The translations under genes and the position numbers were made by a program. DNA of 64,000 nt from Streptomyces regalis. GTDB taxonomy: Bacteria > Actinomycetota > Actinomycetes > Streptomycetales > Streptomycetaceae. Where the stretch lies: NCBI RefSeq assembly GCF_001509475.1, contig NZ_LLZG01000414.1:1-64000 (forward strand). The letters run 5' to 3'. The notes beneath the pieces were generated by a model. The model worked only from the letters and a program-made list of their open reading frames with translations, had not been told where the DNA came from and searched no databases. How positions within the stretch are numbered: the stretch's first letter is position 1; each line of letters opens with the position of its first letter. Positions 1 through 8,595 of the stretch are shown in pieces.

Positions 1-198
1 GTTGGAGTTCTTCATGGCCTCTTCGTAGGACGGGAACTCCACGATCTCGACGACATGGGTGGAGTCCGAGCGGTCCTGCCCGACGATCGAGTGCGTGGCG
101 GTCCGCTTGCCCTGGGTCGCCTCGACCCAGTTGTCCATCAGCCGGTTGAGCTGGTCGACGTTGCTGGTCTTGCAGTCGATGAGCTGGACGAAAGTCAT
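1..198 (-). CDS. Conserved hypothetical protein, C-terminus outside window
   Basis: The first 66 residues are visible, beginning MTFVQLIDCKTSNVDQ, and the gene runs off the left edge. The ATG at 196-198 is preceded on the minus strand by GGGAGGGG, a strong ribosome binding site. The pattern of a short beta strand, a helix rich in N/Q/L (VDQLNRLMDNWVEA), and later HVVEIVEFPSYEEAMKNS resembles small dimeric alpha/beta-barrel (ABM-like) proteins of actinomycetes. Function is unknown; that fold is an inference from the pattern only. Confidence 0.7.
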   Translation of the reverse strand, partial: MTFVQLIDCKTSNVDQLNRLMDNWVEATQGKRTATHSIVGQDRSDSTHVVEIVEFPSYEEAMKNSN

Positions 199-390
199 GA
201 GCCCCTCCCGTGCGATCAGCGACGCGCATGAATGAATTGGGCGATTTCAGGCTATAACGGGGCTGCTGCCCTTGCTCCTTCTGTCGCTCCAACTGCTGAG
301 TCATCGGGGCCGACATCTGCTATTGCGGAGCCCGCGCCGTTCTGGACGGCAGACCAGCCGCCGGTTTCGGGGTAGCGGAGTTGGCACCTG

Positions 391-683
391 GTGTCGACGC
401 TGCCCGACCCGGAGGCGGCGCTGTGGCCTGGGTCACCCGGCTCCGCCCGGGCGGCACGCTCCTCCTGGTCGAGGGGCGATGGCGTGAGGCAGGACAGAGC
501 GGAGTGCCGTACGTGGACGGCGCCGAGTCCCTGCCCTGGCACGGAGGCGTCCCCACCGACGATCTTGCACGCGCCGTCCGCCCCGTCGCCGCAGACCTGC
601 GCATCGAACCGCTCAGCGGCGACGACGACCTGTGGGGCGGCTCGGTCGCTGACGAGCGGCACGCGCTGATCGCGCGTATCTGA
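391..683 (+). pseudogene. Remnant of a SAM-dependent methyltransferase (C-terminal part)
   Basis: Two frames must be joined. The first gives LPDPEAAL; the second continues AWVTRLRPGGTLLLVEGRW and ends DERHALIARI before a stop at 681-683. LPDPEAAL...LRPGG-LLLVEG is the usual post-motif III region of class I methyltransferases. The AdoMet-binding N-terminal half is missing and a frameshift lies near 420-425, so this is a decayed fragment. The preceding 199-390 holds nothing I can assign. Confidence 0.55.
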
Positions 684-762
684 CCACTGCCACGGGATGA
701 AAGATCATGGTCCGTGGCGAGCGGGTCGCTTCAGCGACGGGAATCGCGGGAAAACGGATTGT

Positions 763-861
763 GTGAGTTCTGGCCTCCGCATCCTCTGCGCCGCCGTCCT
801 CGTGCTGGCTTCGATGGCGGCGATGTATGTCGCCGCTCTCTGGCTCGTCCGGCAGCTGTGA
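763..861 (+). CDS. Possible 32-residue single-span membrane peptide
   Basis: A GTG-started frame encodes a short protein that is almost wholly one hydrophobic segment (ILCAAVLVLASMAAMYVAALWLV) framed by basic residues. No clear ribosome binding site is present; GGGAAAACGG lies upstream. It sits among decayed genes and could be chance. No function is proposed. Confidence 0.22.
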   Translation: MSSGLRILCAAVLVLASMAAMYVAALWLVRQL

Positions 862-1366
862 TGTGCGACGTCTGCCGCGCCGAGAGGTGAGCATGCACCC
901 CATCACTTGTCGTGTGCTCTTGAACTTGGCTGCACGCCTTACCGGGGCTACTGGTGTGCGTGCAGTGCGTCGGTGAGGTAGCGGTGGCTGTGGCGCCAGC
1001 CCGCCGGACTGGGGGTGGTGCCGGCGAGGTGGGGGTGGCCGCAGTGGAGATCGGTGTGCTCGTGCTCGATGACCGCCGACGCTTTCGTCGGCCACGGGTG
1101 CACGGTCGCTTTCGGCAGGCATGTGGAGCCGGGGGTGGCGATGGACCTTGGACTGGTCGATGTCGCGTGGGCTGATGGCGAGGGTGGCGGCTGAGGAAGT
1201 CCGTGTTGAGGGTGGTGTCTCACTCGATCAACACGCGGTATCTAGTGGGCGTCTAGCGGTCACAAACCCTCCAACTATCCAAGAGACGTGTGGAATGGCG
1301 TGAAGCGGCATGGGAGGTAAGAACCCCTTGAAACAATCAAGGAGACAGGCGTTCAGATAGCTGGGG
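862..1366. other. Intergenic stretch without a supportable gene
   Basis: About 500 bases between gene remnants. A minus-strand frame at 948-1223 is open but has no recognisable domain, an unusual His/Thr/Pro-rich composition and no clear ribosome binding site, so I do not call it. The last 60 bases (GGAGACAGG, then GGGGGTGG) probably carry the start signals of the next gene. Confidence 0.4.
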
Positions 1367-2216
1367 GTGGCTGCTGTGACTGCAGAATCGGATGCCTCGA
1401 CGCCGCAGGGGGACGGGGCAGCAGAGCAGCAGACGCCTCGTGGCGCGCAGGGCTCGACAGTGGCACCGTCAGTGCTGTCGACCCCTGATCAAGCACCTTC
1501 GACGCCTCGGCCTCCTTCGCCACTTCGCAACAGGGCGAACTGGGTAACGTACGTCACCCTGCCGCTCGTTGGCGCCCTAGCCCTCTGGATCATCCAAGGG
1601 GGGTGGGGTTGGGTGTGGGATCAGGTCACTGGGCCACCTGAGTCGACGGTGTACACCCCGGGGGTTTCCAGCTTCTCCTCGTACACCGACTTGCCGGTCG
1701 ATGCCGTAAAGAAGAATTACGAATCGGCGGCCAAAGAAGGAGTACCCGTCGCCACCAAGGACAATTACCCCCCCCGAACTACCGCTGACGTTGCAGACAA
1801 AGACGTCGCAGGCCATCGTCGTCACCGGAGTGAAGATCCGGGTCCTGTCCAGGCGGTCGCTCCCGAACTCCGGGCTTGTCATAGACGCACAGTTGAACGG
1901 AGGGCCCCAAGTACCCACCCACATCTTCGACGTGGACTTCACGCGATCAGTGCAAACGCTGGCCTCCCAGAACGGCAAGGACAGGGACCTCCCGTACGAG
2001 GTTGAGGACAGGGGCTTCCCGTACAAGGTTTCGGGCAGCGATCCGGCACAGGTAGTCCTCCTACTCCATCCGGGGCAACGAGATGTCCGCTTCACGGTGG
2101 AAGTTGAGTGGGTGTCCGACGGGGAACACGGCAGTGAGACATTGGACAACCATGGGCAGGGCTACCGCGTGATGGGGCAGGGTGATCTTCCTCGGTATTA
2201 CCAGGAGTCGGAGTAG
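1367..2216 (+). pseudogene. Single-span membrane protein with a frameshift in a run of eight C
   Basis: The first frame encodes an acidic, Pro/Ser/Thr-rich cytoplasmic N-terminus, one membrane span (WVTYVTLPLVGALALWII) and the start of an outer domain up to KDNYPP. The run of eight C at 1768-1775 shifts the frame. Reading the run as seven C joins the first part to ELPLTLQTKTSQAIVVTGV and an open frame to the stop at 2214-2216, giving about 280 residues. The outer domain has beta-rich segments (IVVTGVKIRVL, VVLLLHPGQRDVRFTVEVEW). No family was recognised. A GTG at 1376, after GGGGGTGG, may be the true start. It may be a pseudogene, a phase-variable tract or a sequencing error. Confidence 0.6.
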
Positions 2217-2424
2217 ACCCACAGCGCTCACAGCAGGTACTCGACAAGGGGAGGTAGCCATGCCAACTCCGAAGGCCGGCAACCCCCGTTGCGGGGCTAC
2301 GAAGACGGTAATGGGGGGCGCCGCGCATCCACTGGACCGTCGCGTTCCGCCGTGTTCCCGTCGATGGCTCGTCGTGCTTGCCAGGCCATCGACTCGCTCG
2401 GCCCTGCTGACGGCTACGGCAGAC

Positions 2425-2466
2425 GGCAAGGCCCGGCATCCCGAAGCCGGGATGCCGGGCCTTGCC
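2425..2466 (-). terminator. Terminator of the cold-shock gene remnant
   Basis: Perfect 18-bp inverted repeat (2425-2442 with 2449-2466, loop GAAGCC) just beyond the stop of the minus-strand cold-shock frame. Confidence 0.8.
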
Positions 2467-2478
2467 ACAGCGGCGGGA

Positions 2479-2661
2479 TCAGACGGGGCGGATGTTCTCA
2501 GCCTGGGGGCCCTTCTGGCCCTGGGTGACGTCGAACTCGACCTTCTGGCCCTCATGCAACTCGCGGTAACCCTGGGCGGCGATGTTGGAGTAGTGGGCGA
2601 AGACGTCGGGACCGCCGCCCTCCTGCTCGATGAACCCGAACTGCGGGTGCCGATTAATCAT
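2479..2661 (-). pseudogene. Cold-shock protein truncated at its 5' end by an insertion sequence
   Basis: From [20 protein letters not shown] to the stop this is a standard actinobacterial CspA-type cold-shock domain, ending [10 protein letters not shown]. The usual first ~15 residues (first beta strand and the start of RNP1, KGFGFI) are gone. They are replaced by MINRHPQ, which is encoded by the terminal inverted repeat of the neighbouring insertion sequence beginning at 2642. Translation from that ATG could give 60 residues but would lack the nucleic-acid-binding first strand, so the product is unlikely to function. The original promoter has been removed. Confidence 0.85.
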
Positions 2662-2663
2662 CC
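2642..2663 (+). repeat. Left terminal inverted repeat of the insertion sequence
   Basis: Begins TGCGGGTGCCGATTAATC; pairs with 3858-3879 with two mismatches, both in the AT-rich middle. Confidence 0.85.
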
Positions 2664-2670
2664 AGCCTGG

Positions 2671-3762
2671 TCAAGCCGCATGTTCGTACTCACGTAGGGT
2701 TCCACCCAGCCGGTCCCGTCGGCGCACCTCCAGGTGCCTGCTCGTCTCTGGCACGCTGATCGGTTCGGGTAGCGGGCGGAGCGGAGCGGCTTGCTTCAGC
2801 GTTCGGTGCGGCCGGTGCTGGTTGTAATGGGCCTCGAACACCCGGAGTGCGTGGAGCAGGTGGCTCCGGTTCCAGATCAAGGTGCGGTCGAGGAGCTCTC
2901 TGCGGCAGGTCTGTATCCACCGCTCCGTGAGCGAGTTCATTCGGGGTATCCGGATGCCGGTGGTGACGACCTTCAGTCCTGCGTCGGCGAGCAGGTCGTC
3001 GAAGGCGGCCGTGAACTTTGAGTCGCGGTCGCGGATGAGGAACTTGGCCTTGCTGCCCGCGTCCTCGAGGTCCATGAGGAGGTTGCGTCCGAGCTGGACG
3101 ATCCACTGCGCGGTCGGATGTGCCGTGGCGCCCAGGATCCGGATGCGTCTCGTGGCGTGCTCGATGACCGCGAAGACGTACAGGCGCGCGCCGGTCAAGG
3201 TGCGGGTCTCAAAGAGATCGCAGGCGAGCAGTGCGTCGGCCTGGCTGCGGAGGAAGTCGGCCCAGGTCGTGTTCTGTCGTTCGGGTGCGGGCAGGATGCC
3301 GTGCGCGCGGAGGATCTCCCAGACGGTGGAGGCGGCGACCTTGACGCCGAGAGCCGCGAGTTCGCCGTGGATCCGGCGATATCCCCATGAGGGATTCTCC
3401 CGGGCGAGGCGCAGGACGAGGGTGCGGATCGAGCGGACGGTGGGCGGGCGGCCGCGGCGCTTGGGCACGCAGGCCGCAGCATGGCGTCGCTTGAGAAGGT
3501 CACGGTGCCATCGCAGGATGGTGTCTGGACGTACCAGCAGCAAGAGGTGCCGCAGCTTGTCCATCGGGAGGTGGTGGAGCAGGCCGACGAGGACGGCGCG
3601 GTCGGCGGCGGTGAACGTGGGTTTGCCGACCTGACGCTGCAGGACCAGCAGCTGGTGGCGCAGCGCCAGGATCTCGATGTCCTTGTCGCGGTCGCTCATC
3701 GGCAGAAGGCGCAGGAGTGCCAGGGTGTTGGTCGCGGCGAGATAGGTCAAGCGCAGCAGCAC
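2671..3762 (-). CDS. DDE integrase-core transposase
   Basis: Catalyses transposition of the surrounding element. An N-terminal region (LPMSDRDKDIEILALRHQL, then RPDTILRWHRDLL and a basic GRPPTVRSI linker) resembles a helix-turn-helix DNA-binding part. The integrase core follows, with the acidic triad visible as LLACDLFE, LIRDRDSKF and SLTERWIQ; the family then continues HYNQHRPHRTL to a C-terminal GGTLREYEHAA. At 363 residues it is full length for this widespread actinobacterial family and shows no stop or frameshift. The GTG at 3760-3762 was chosen because the family begins near LLRLTYLA; no clear ribosome binding site is seen, so the start could lie slightly upstream. Confidence 0.88.
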   Translation of the reverse strand: MLLRLTYLAATNTLALLRLLPMSDRDKDIEILALRHQLLVLQRQVGKPTFTAADRAVLVGLLHHLPMDKLRHLLLLVRPDTILRWHRDLLKRRHAAACVPKRRGRPPTVRSIRTLVLRLARENPSWGYRRIHGELAALGVKVAASTVWEILRAHGILPAPERQNTTWADFLRSQADALLACDLFETRTLTGARLYVFAVIEHATRRIRILGATAHPTAQWIVQLGRNLLMDLEDAGSKAKFLIRDRDSKFTAAFDDLLADAGLKVVTTGIRIPRMNSLTERWIQTCRRELLDRTLIWNRSHLLHALRVFEAHYNQHRPHRTLKQAAPLRPLPEPISVPETSRHLEVRRRDRLGGTLREYEHAA

Positions 3763-3857
3763 GAAAGAATCATGATGGTGTACGCGCCTGTGCACGTGAA
3801 GAGACTGGGTGGGCTGGGGCACGGCCAGAGATCGGCGGTCAAGGCCGCGACCTGGGC

Positions 3858-3879
3858 GGATGATTTCTCGGCACCCGCA
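3858..3879 (-). repeat. Right terminal inverted repeat of the insertion sequence
   Basis: Reverse complement begins TGCGGGTGCCGAGAAATC, matching the left end at 20 of 22 positions. Confidence 0.85.
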
Positions 3880-3890
3880 CAGCTCGGCGC

Positions 3891-4035
3891 GGACTCGCCA
3901 GGTACTCGACCATTCCGGCCGTGCCGAGGGCCTGGAGCGCGGCCCACTCCCCGGAGGTCGAGTAGACGACGATCGGAACTTTCTCCTCGTCGCGGAGCCG
4001 TACGAGGACGTCCCCGGCCGCCGCACGGCACCCGG
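3891..4035 (-). pseudogene. Fragment of an unidentified actinobacterial protein
   Basis: The minus strand encodes VLVRLRDEEKVPIVVYSTS followed by GEWAALQALGTAGMVEYLAS, a well-formed beta-strand/helix stretch with coding-like composition. Both sides lack the rest of a gene, and the insertion sequence begins 12 bases beyond. I cannot name the family; it vaguely recalls receiver- or TIR-like folds. Confidence 0.35.
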
Positions 4036-4039
4036 GAGC

Positions 4040-4530
4040 GGGGCGTGATGATCGTGTCCCGCCTCGCCACGAGCCCGCTCCCGGGTGCCGGTGGACTACC
4101 TCCCGCACCGGGTGGCCACCGTGACCGTGGAGACCGACACGGGGCCCTTGGAGGTCGTCGGGGTGTACGTGTACCGTCCCGCGACCGGACGGAGGCGAAG
4201 GTCACCAGGAAGCGCACGTTCCTGGGGGCCTGGCCGCCGCGCTCCCCACCGGGAAGGCTGGCCACCGCCTGGTCCTCGGGGGCTTCAACATCCTGGAGCC
4301 CACCCACGTCCCGAGATACCGGACCTTCCAGGCCTGGGGGTACGGGTTCTGTACCGGGCTCGCCACGGCCGGGTACCGGGACGCCTTCCGCCTTCTGGCC
4401 CCGGACGCCCTGGAGTGTTCCTGGGTGGGGCGTACCGGCGACGGCTACCGCTACGACCACGCCCACGTCTCCGGGCCCCTCACGCGCCACGTGACGGGTT
4501 GCCGGAACGTGCACGAGCCGCACACCGACG
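4040..4530 (+). pseudogene. Decayed endonuclease/exonuclease/phosphatase-family gene
   Basis: Pieces in different frames assemble into one protein: VDYLPHRVATVTVETD...VVGVYV, then KVTRKRTFL, then HRLVLGGFNILEPTHVPRYR, then GYRDAFRLLAPDALECSWVG, and lastly RTGDGYRYDHAHVS. The GxFNxLEP segment and the YDHxHVS segment are typical of the exodeoxyribonuclease III-like endonuclease/exonuclease/phosphatase fold. At least two frameshifts are required and the start is missing, so the gene is dead. Confidence 0.65.
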
Positions 4531-4555
4531 GCCCGCACGGCAAGCCGTGCGGGCC
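4530..4555. terminator. Hairpin terminator after the decayed endonuclease gene
   Basis: Perfect 11-bp stem GGCCCGCACGG / CCGTGCGGGCC with a CAAG loop. Confidence 0.7.
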
Positions 4556-4618
4556 CTTCCGTGTCATCCCCTACTTTGCGGACGCACTCGTCCTAGTGGG
4601 GCGTATCCCGCCTCCCCG

Positions 4619-4651
4619 GTGGGAGATGAGTGGGAGACAAGTGGGAGATGA
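4619..4651. repeat. Three tandem copies of an 11-base unit
   Basis: GTGGGAGATGA, GTGGGAGACAA, GTGGGAGATGA in direct succession. It lies downstream of uppP, among decayed sequence. No role is evident. Confidence 0.6.
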
Positions 4652-4716
4652 TCATGGCGTGGTGCTGCAATCAGGCGCTAGGAAATGCTAGATAGCGCTA
4701 CCTGTGCGGCCCTGGT

Positions 4717-5592
4717 TCAGCCCCCGGATTCGGCCGCGTGAGGAGACAGCACACCTGCGCTGACCAGCACAATGATGACGATGCCGAGCGCGATGCGGTA
4801 CCAGACGAATGGCATGAAACTCTTGGTTGAAATGAACTTCATGAACCACGCGATCACTGCATAACCGGACGCGAAGGCGATCACCGTCGCGAAGATCGTC
4901 GGGCCCCAGGAGACGTGGCCGCTCTCCATCGCGTCCTTGAGCTCGAAGAGGCCGGAGGCGAGGACGGCCGGGATCGCGAGGAGGAAGGAGTAGCGGGCCG
5001 CCGACTCGCGGGTGTAGCCCATGAAGAGGCCGCCGCTGATGGTGGCGCCGGAGCGGGAGACTCCGGGGATGAGCGCCGCGGACTGGCACAGGCCGAAGAT
5101 CAGGCCGTCCTTCACGCCCAGGTCCTCGAGGCCCTTGCGCTGCTTGGCGGCGCGGTGCCGGCCGCCCGACTCGTCGCGTGCGGCCAGCCGGTCGGCGACG
5201 CCGATGACGATGCCGACGACGATCAGCATCGTCGCCGTGATGCGCAGGTCGCGGAAGGGACCCTCGATCTGGTCCTTGAGCGTGAGGCCGAGCACGCCGA
5301 TCGGGATCGAGCCGACGATCACCAGCCAGCCCATCTGCGCGTCGTGATCCTGCCGCATCTCCTTGTTGGTCAGCGACCGCGCCCACGCCGAGATGATCCG
5401 CCCGATGTCCTTGCGGAAGTAGATCAGCACCGCTGCCTCCGTGCCGATCTGGGTGATCGCCGTGAAGGCCGCACCGGGGTCCTCCCAGCCCGAGAACGCC
5501 GCGGTCAGCCGCAAGTGCGCGCTGGAGGACACGGGGAGGAACTCGGTCAGCCCCTGGACGAGTCCGAGGATGAGCGATTCAAACCAAGACAT
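4717..5592 (-). CDS. uppP: Undecaprenyl-diphosphatase UppP/BacA
   Basis: Integral membrane phosphatase that recycles undecaprenyl diphosphate to the monophosphate carrier lipid for peptidoglycan synthesis; also a bacitracin-resistance determinant. The 291-residue protein begins [20 protein letters not shown] and has the family's SSSAHL motif and the second catalytic motif PGVSRSGAT. Several hydrophobic spans run to the end ([18 protein letters not shown]). Length is normal. The ATG at 5590-5592 is preceded by a GGA-containing weak site. It is monocistronic, with a 261-bp gap to the divergent oxidoreductase gene. Confidence 0.95.
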   Translation of the reverse strand: MSWFESLILGLVQGLTEFLPVSSSAHLRLTAAFSGWEDPGAAFTAITQIGTEAAVLIYFRKDIGRIISAWARSLTNKEMRQDHDAQMGWLVIVGSIPIGVLGLTLKDQIEGPFRDLRITATMLIVVGIVIGVADRLAARDESGGRHRAAKQRKGLEDLGVKDGLIFGLCQSAALIPGVSRSGATISGGLFMGYTRESAARYSFLLAIPAVLASGLFELKDAMESGHVSWGPTIFATVIAFASGYAVIAWFMKFISTKSFMPFVWYRIALGIVIIVLVSAGVLSPHAAESGG

Positions 5593-5753
5593 GAAGTTAC
5601 GGAGTCCAAGTGCTGATCGTGGCAAGGGATGACGGGGGACACCGCGTCGGCGGCGCAGAGATCGCGAGTGTCGAGGGGCAGCGTAGCGTCCCGCGATGAC
5701 AGCTCCGGCACAGGGGGCTCGGCGGCCGGCTCGCCGACCCAGCCATACCGGTG

Positions 5754-5805
5754 TTGACCTGCAGAGGCGTCGCCGCTTACGTTGCTGCGAACTGAAAGCG
5801 CTTGC
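5754..5805 (+). promoter_or_regulatory. Promoter region with LacI-family-type operator
   Basis: GAAAGCGCTTGC at 5794-5805 contains the perfect palindrome AAGCGCTT with the central CG step typical of LacI/GalR-family operators. A TTGACC lies 34 bases upstream (5754-5759). It sits 48 bases before the start of the Gfo/Idh gene. The cognate regulator is not in the window. Confidence 0.5.
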
Positions 5806-5853
5806 TGTCCTCGTTTGCAGGTGCCCGCGTCCCGGAGGAGTCCGATCACGTCC

Positions 5854-7074
5854 ATGGCTACATCCGAGACCACCCTGCTCACCGGCCGCCGCATCAGGGT
5901 CGCCGTGATCGGCACCGGCGCCATCGCACGGGACTCCCACCTGCCCGCGCTCGCCAGGCTCGCCGAGGAGGGCGAGACGGAGATCGTGGCCGCCGTCGAC
6001 ATCGCCGCGGAGTCGGCCGAGGACTTCTGCGTGACCGCGACCGCGACCGCGACCGCGACTGCGGCTGGGGCTGGGGCGCCCCGTGCCTACACGGATCTGG
6101 ACCTGATGCTCCAGGAGCAGCGGCCCGACCTGGTCATCATCGGCACGCCGCCGACCCTGCACCGCGACCAGACCGTCGCGGCGCTGCGCGCCGGTGCCTG
6201 GGTGTGGTGCGAGAAGCCGCCGGTGCCGAGCCTCGTCGACTTCGACGCCGTCGAGGCGGAGGAGGGCAAGGACGGCGGCCCGTTCGCCTCGATCGTCTTC
6301 CAGCACCGCTTCGGCTCGGGCACCCGGCACGTACGACGGCTGCTCGCCGAGCAGGCCATGGGCCGGCCGCTCGTCGCGCACTGCCAGACCACCTGGTACC
6401 GCGACACCGCCTACTACGCCGTGCCCTGGCGCGGCCGCTGGCAGACCGAGGGCGGCGGTCCCGCGATGGGGCACGGGATCCATCAGATGGATCTGCTGCT
6501 CGACCTGCTCGGGCCGTGGAGCGAGGTGCGGGCCATGGCCGGGCGTCTGGTGCACGACGTGGAGACGGAGGACGTCTCGACCGCGCTCGTACGTTTCGCG
6601 AACGGCGCGATGGCGACCGTCGTGAACAGCGTGCTGAGCCCCGACGAGGTCAGCCGCATTCGCATCGACTGCGAGCGTGCCACCGTCGAACTCACCCACC
6701 TGTACGGCCACCGCAACGACAACTGGGCCATCACCCCGGCCCGGGGCGTGCCGGACGCCGAGGCCGCGGCGTGGCAGGACTTCGGCGCGGACGTGCCCAG
6801 TTCGCATCTGGAGCAGCTGCGGGAACTGGTCGCGAGCATGCGTGCCGGAGAGCGGCCGCGCAGCAGTGGCGCGGACGGGCGTACGAGCCTGGAGCTGATC
6901 GCCGCGCTGTACAAGTCCGCGTTCACGGACACGACGGTGAAGGCGGGGGAGATCGGCCCCGGCGACCCCTTCTATACGGCGATGCACGGGGGTGCGCCCG
7001 GCTGGGCCCCCGTCGCGGGGGAGCGGGTCGCCTCCGGTGAGAAGGCCGCTGCGGGCGGGGAGGTCGCCGCGTGA
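5854..7074 (+). CDS. Gfo/Idh/MocA-family NAD(P)-dependent oxidoreductase
   Basis: Probably oxidises a sugar, inositol or sugar-acid derivative in the cytoplasm. The Rossmann domain starts [20 protein letters not shown], continues with [12 protein letters not shown] and the conserved EKP motif (WCEKPPVP), and ends in the C-terminal alpha/beta domain ([16 protein letters not shown]). The chosen ATG follows GGAGGAG by 13 bases. An odd Thr-Ala run (TATATATATA), encoded by hexanucleotide ACCGCG repeats at 6034-6063, sits in a loop between the first two strands. The next gene overlaps by four bases, so the two are translationally coupled. A LacI-type operator upstream suggests carbohydrate induction. 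The substrate cannot be told. Confidence 0.88.
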   Translation: MATSETTLLTGRRIRVAVIGTGAIARDSHLPALARLAEEGETEIVAAVDIAAESAEDFCVTATATATATAAGAGAPRAYTDLDLMLQEQRPDLVIIGTPPTLHRDQTVAALRAGAWVWCEKPPVPSLVDFDAVEAEEGKDGGPFASIVFQHRFGSGTRHVRRLLAEQAMGRPLVAHCQTTWYRDTAYYAVPWRGRWQTEGGGPAMGHGIHQMDLLLDLLGPWSEVRAMAGRLVHDVETEDVSTALVRFANGAMATVVNSVLSPDEVSRIRIDCERATVELTHLYGHRNDNWAITPARGVPDAEAAAWQDFGADVPSSHLEQLRELVASMRAGERPRSSGADGRTSLELIAALYKSAFTDTTVKAGEIGPGDPFYTAMHGGAPGWAPVAGERVASGEKAAAGGEVAA

Positions 7075-7997
7075 CCGGGCTGCGTGTCGTCCATGCGCAC
7101 GGCGACCGCATCACGGTGACCGAGTCGGTCACCGGCGTCGAACTGCTCACCTACGTCTACGGGCCGGAGGCCGCCTGGGAGGCCCCGAAGCCCTACGTCC
7201 ACCCGCTGCGGACCCTCGCCGGTGACGTCGTCACCGACTACCGGCCCAACGACCACCGCTGGCACAAGGGCCTGTCGCTCACGGCCTCGCACCTTTCGGG
7301 AGCGAACTTGTGGGGCGGCAACACCTACGTCCACGGGCAGGGATATCTCGAGCTGTCCGAGCGCGTCGGGTCGATGGCGCACGCCGGGTTCGACGAGGTC
7401 TGCGCGGACGGTGACCGTGTTGTCATCGCCGAGCGGCTGACCTGGCATCCCCACAGCGGTGAGCTGTGGGCCGACGAGCAGCGCCGGGTCGAGGTGCACG
7501 ACATCGAGCCGGAGGCGGGGGCGTGGGCCCTGACCTGGGCGAGCGCCGTGACGAACCGGCGCGACGAGCCGCTGCGGTTCGGCAGCCCCACCACCGCCGG
7601 GCGTGAAATGGCCGGTTACACGGGCCTGTTCTGGCGCGGTCCGCGCGCCTTCCAGGGCGGCCGGATCACCGCCCCGGACGCCGAGGGCCCCGGCCTGATG
7701 GGCGAACAGGCGCCCTGGCTGGCCTACTCCGGCGAGCACGACGGCACCGACGGCCACGCGACCCTCGTCTTCGCGCACGCCCCCGAGAACGACCACGCCG
7801 GCGAGCGAGGCGCCCACCCCGCCCACTGGTTCGTACGCAACGAGCCCTTCGCGGGCGTGGCCCCGTCCTGGGCGTTCCACGACGAGCTGGAGCTCGCCCC
7901 CGGTGACACTCTCACCCGCCGCTACCGGGTCGTCGTGGCCGACGGGGCGTGGGAGCGCGAGGAGATCGCCAAGTACCTGGAGTCGCATCCCTGGTGA
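7071..7997 (+). CDS. DUF6807 (PmoA-like) family protein
   Basis: 308 residues, beta-rich, with family landmarks [25 protein letters not shown] and [17 protein letters not shown]. Proteins of this family commonly accompany Gfo/Idh/MocA oxidoreductases in sugar-degradation operons, but the biochemical role is not established. The GTG start overlaps the preceding stop (GTGA), showing coupling with the upstream oxidoreductase. The gene ends just before a decamer repeat array. Confidence 0.8.
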   Translation: MTGLRVVHAHGDRITVTESVTGVELLTYVYGPEAAWEAPKPYVHPLRTLAGDVVTDYRPNDHRWHKGLSLTASHLSGANLWGGNTYVHGQGYLELSERVGSMAHAGFDEVCADGDRVVIAERLTWHPHSGELWADEQRRVEVHDIEPEAGAWALTWASAVTNRRDEPLRFGSPTTAGREMAGYTGLFWRGPRAFQGGRITAPDAEGPGLMGEQAPWLAYSGEHDGTDGHATLVFAHAPENDHAGERGAHPAHWFVRNEPFAGVAPSWAFHDELELAPGDTLTRRYRVVVADGAWEREEIAKYLESHPW

Positions 7998-8020
7998 GCA
8001 TCAGGGAGCTCATGGATGCA

Positions 8021-8100
8021 TCCGCGTGACTCCGCGTGACTCCGCGTGACTCCGCGTGACTCCGCGTGACTCCGCGTGACTCCGCGTGACTCCGCGCGAC
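8021..8100. repeat. Tandem array of eight TCCGCGTGAC decamers
   Basis: Seven perfect copies and one variant (TCCGCGCGAC) in direct succession. The array fills the gap between the stop of the DUF6807 gene and the stop of the convergent HxlR gene, ending exactly at the HxlR stop codon. One unit is about one helical turn. It is not coding and is not CRISPR-like (no spacers). Confidence 0.9.
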
Positions 8101-8571
8101 CTACGCGGCTGAAGGCCCCGCCACCGTCCACCCGGGCACCTGGGGATGGGCTGTGAGGTCCTCGTGGTGCACCGGGCCGCCGCACGCCTGACAGGTGACG
8201 ACCGGGACCAGTTCGTTGCCGCAGGCGTGCTCGATCACCATGGGGCGGTCGTCGTCCTTGCGGAGATGACGGTCGCCCCACGCCATGAGGGTCATCAGGA
8301 CCGGTTCCAGTTCGAGCCCGGCCTGCGTGGGGCGGTACTCGAACCGCTGCGGGCGCTCACTGTAGGCGCGCTTGGTCAGGACACCGGCGTCGACGAGGCG
8401 GCGCAGCCGGGTGGCCAGGATGTCGCGCGGGGCGCCGATGTTGCGCACGAGCTGGTCGAAGCGGCCGTTGCCGAGGCACACCTCGCGCAGGACGAGCAGG
8501 GAGTACTTCTCGCCGACGAGCGCCAGGGTGTCGGCGATGGAGCAGGGGCGCGGGTCTTTGGTGGCGGCCAT
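8101..8571 (-). CDS. HxlR-family transcriptional regulator
   Basis: 156-residue winged-helix regulator. The HxlR core reads CSIADTLALVGEKYSLLVLR, then RFDQLVRNIGAPRDILATRL (recognition helix) and LTKRAYSERPQRFEYRPTQAG (wing). A C-terminal tail with CQACGGPVHH is seen in some actinobacterial members. It diverges from the thiolase gene across a 163-bp gap containing repeated TTTCCAAC motifs, so it probably controls both itself and the thiolase. The ligand is unknown. Confidence 0.88.
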   Translation of the reverse strand: MAATKDPRPCSIADTLALVGEKYSLLVLREVCLGNGRFDQLVRNIGAPRDILATRLRRLVDAGVLTKRAYSERPQRFEYRPTQAGLELEPVLMTLMAWGDRHLRKDDDRPMVIEHACGNELVPVVTCQACGGPVHHEDLTAHPQVPGWTVAGPSAA

Positions 8572-8595
8572 GGCGCTCAGTCTAGGTGAGGGTTC

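Larger units (their letters stand above)
2642..3879 (-). mobile_element. Insertion sequence, 1238 bp, IS3/IS481-like
   Basis: Bounded by 22-base terminal inverted repeats (2642-2663 and 3858-3879) that match at 20 of 22 positions and follow the 5'-TG...CA-3' rule. Inside is one minus-strand DDE transposase. No target-site duplication is visible: left flank CCCGAAC, right flank CAGCTCG. The left end lies inside a cold-shock gene whose missing half is not found on the right. A deletion next to the element after insertion is the simplest explanation. Confidence 0.85.

Noticed and set aside
948..1223. Minus-strand 91-residue frame
   Set aside because: No ribosome binding site, unusual composition and no recognisable motif.
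2636..3885. Target-site duplication flanking the insertion sequence
   Set aside because: The flanks CCCGAAC and CAGCTCG share no direct repeat of three or more bases at the element ends.
4675..4698. GCGCTA...TAGCGC inverted repeat as an attachment site
   Set aside because: Arms are only six bases with no integrase gene or second copy in the window.
5593..6987. Long minus-strand frame extending uppP upstream to about 756 residues
   Set aside because: It is antisense to the Gfo/Idh gene, has no domain there, and UppP has its own well-placed ATG at 5592.
8021..8100. CRISPR-like repeat array
   Set aside because: The decamers are directly adjacent with no spacers and there are no cas genes nearby.
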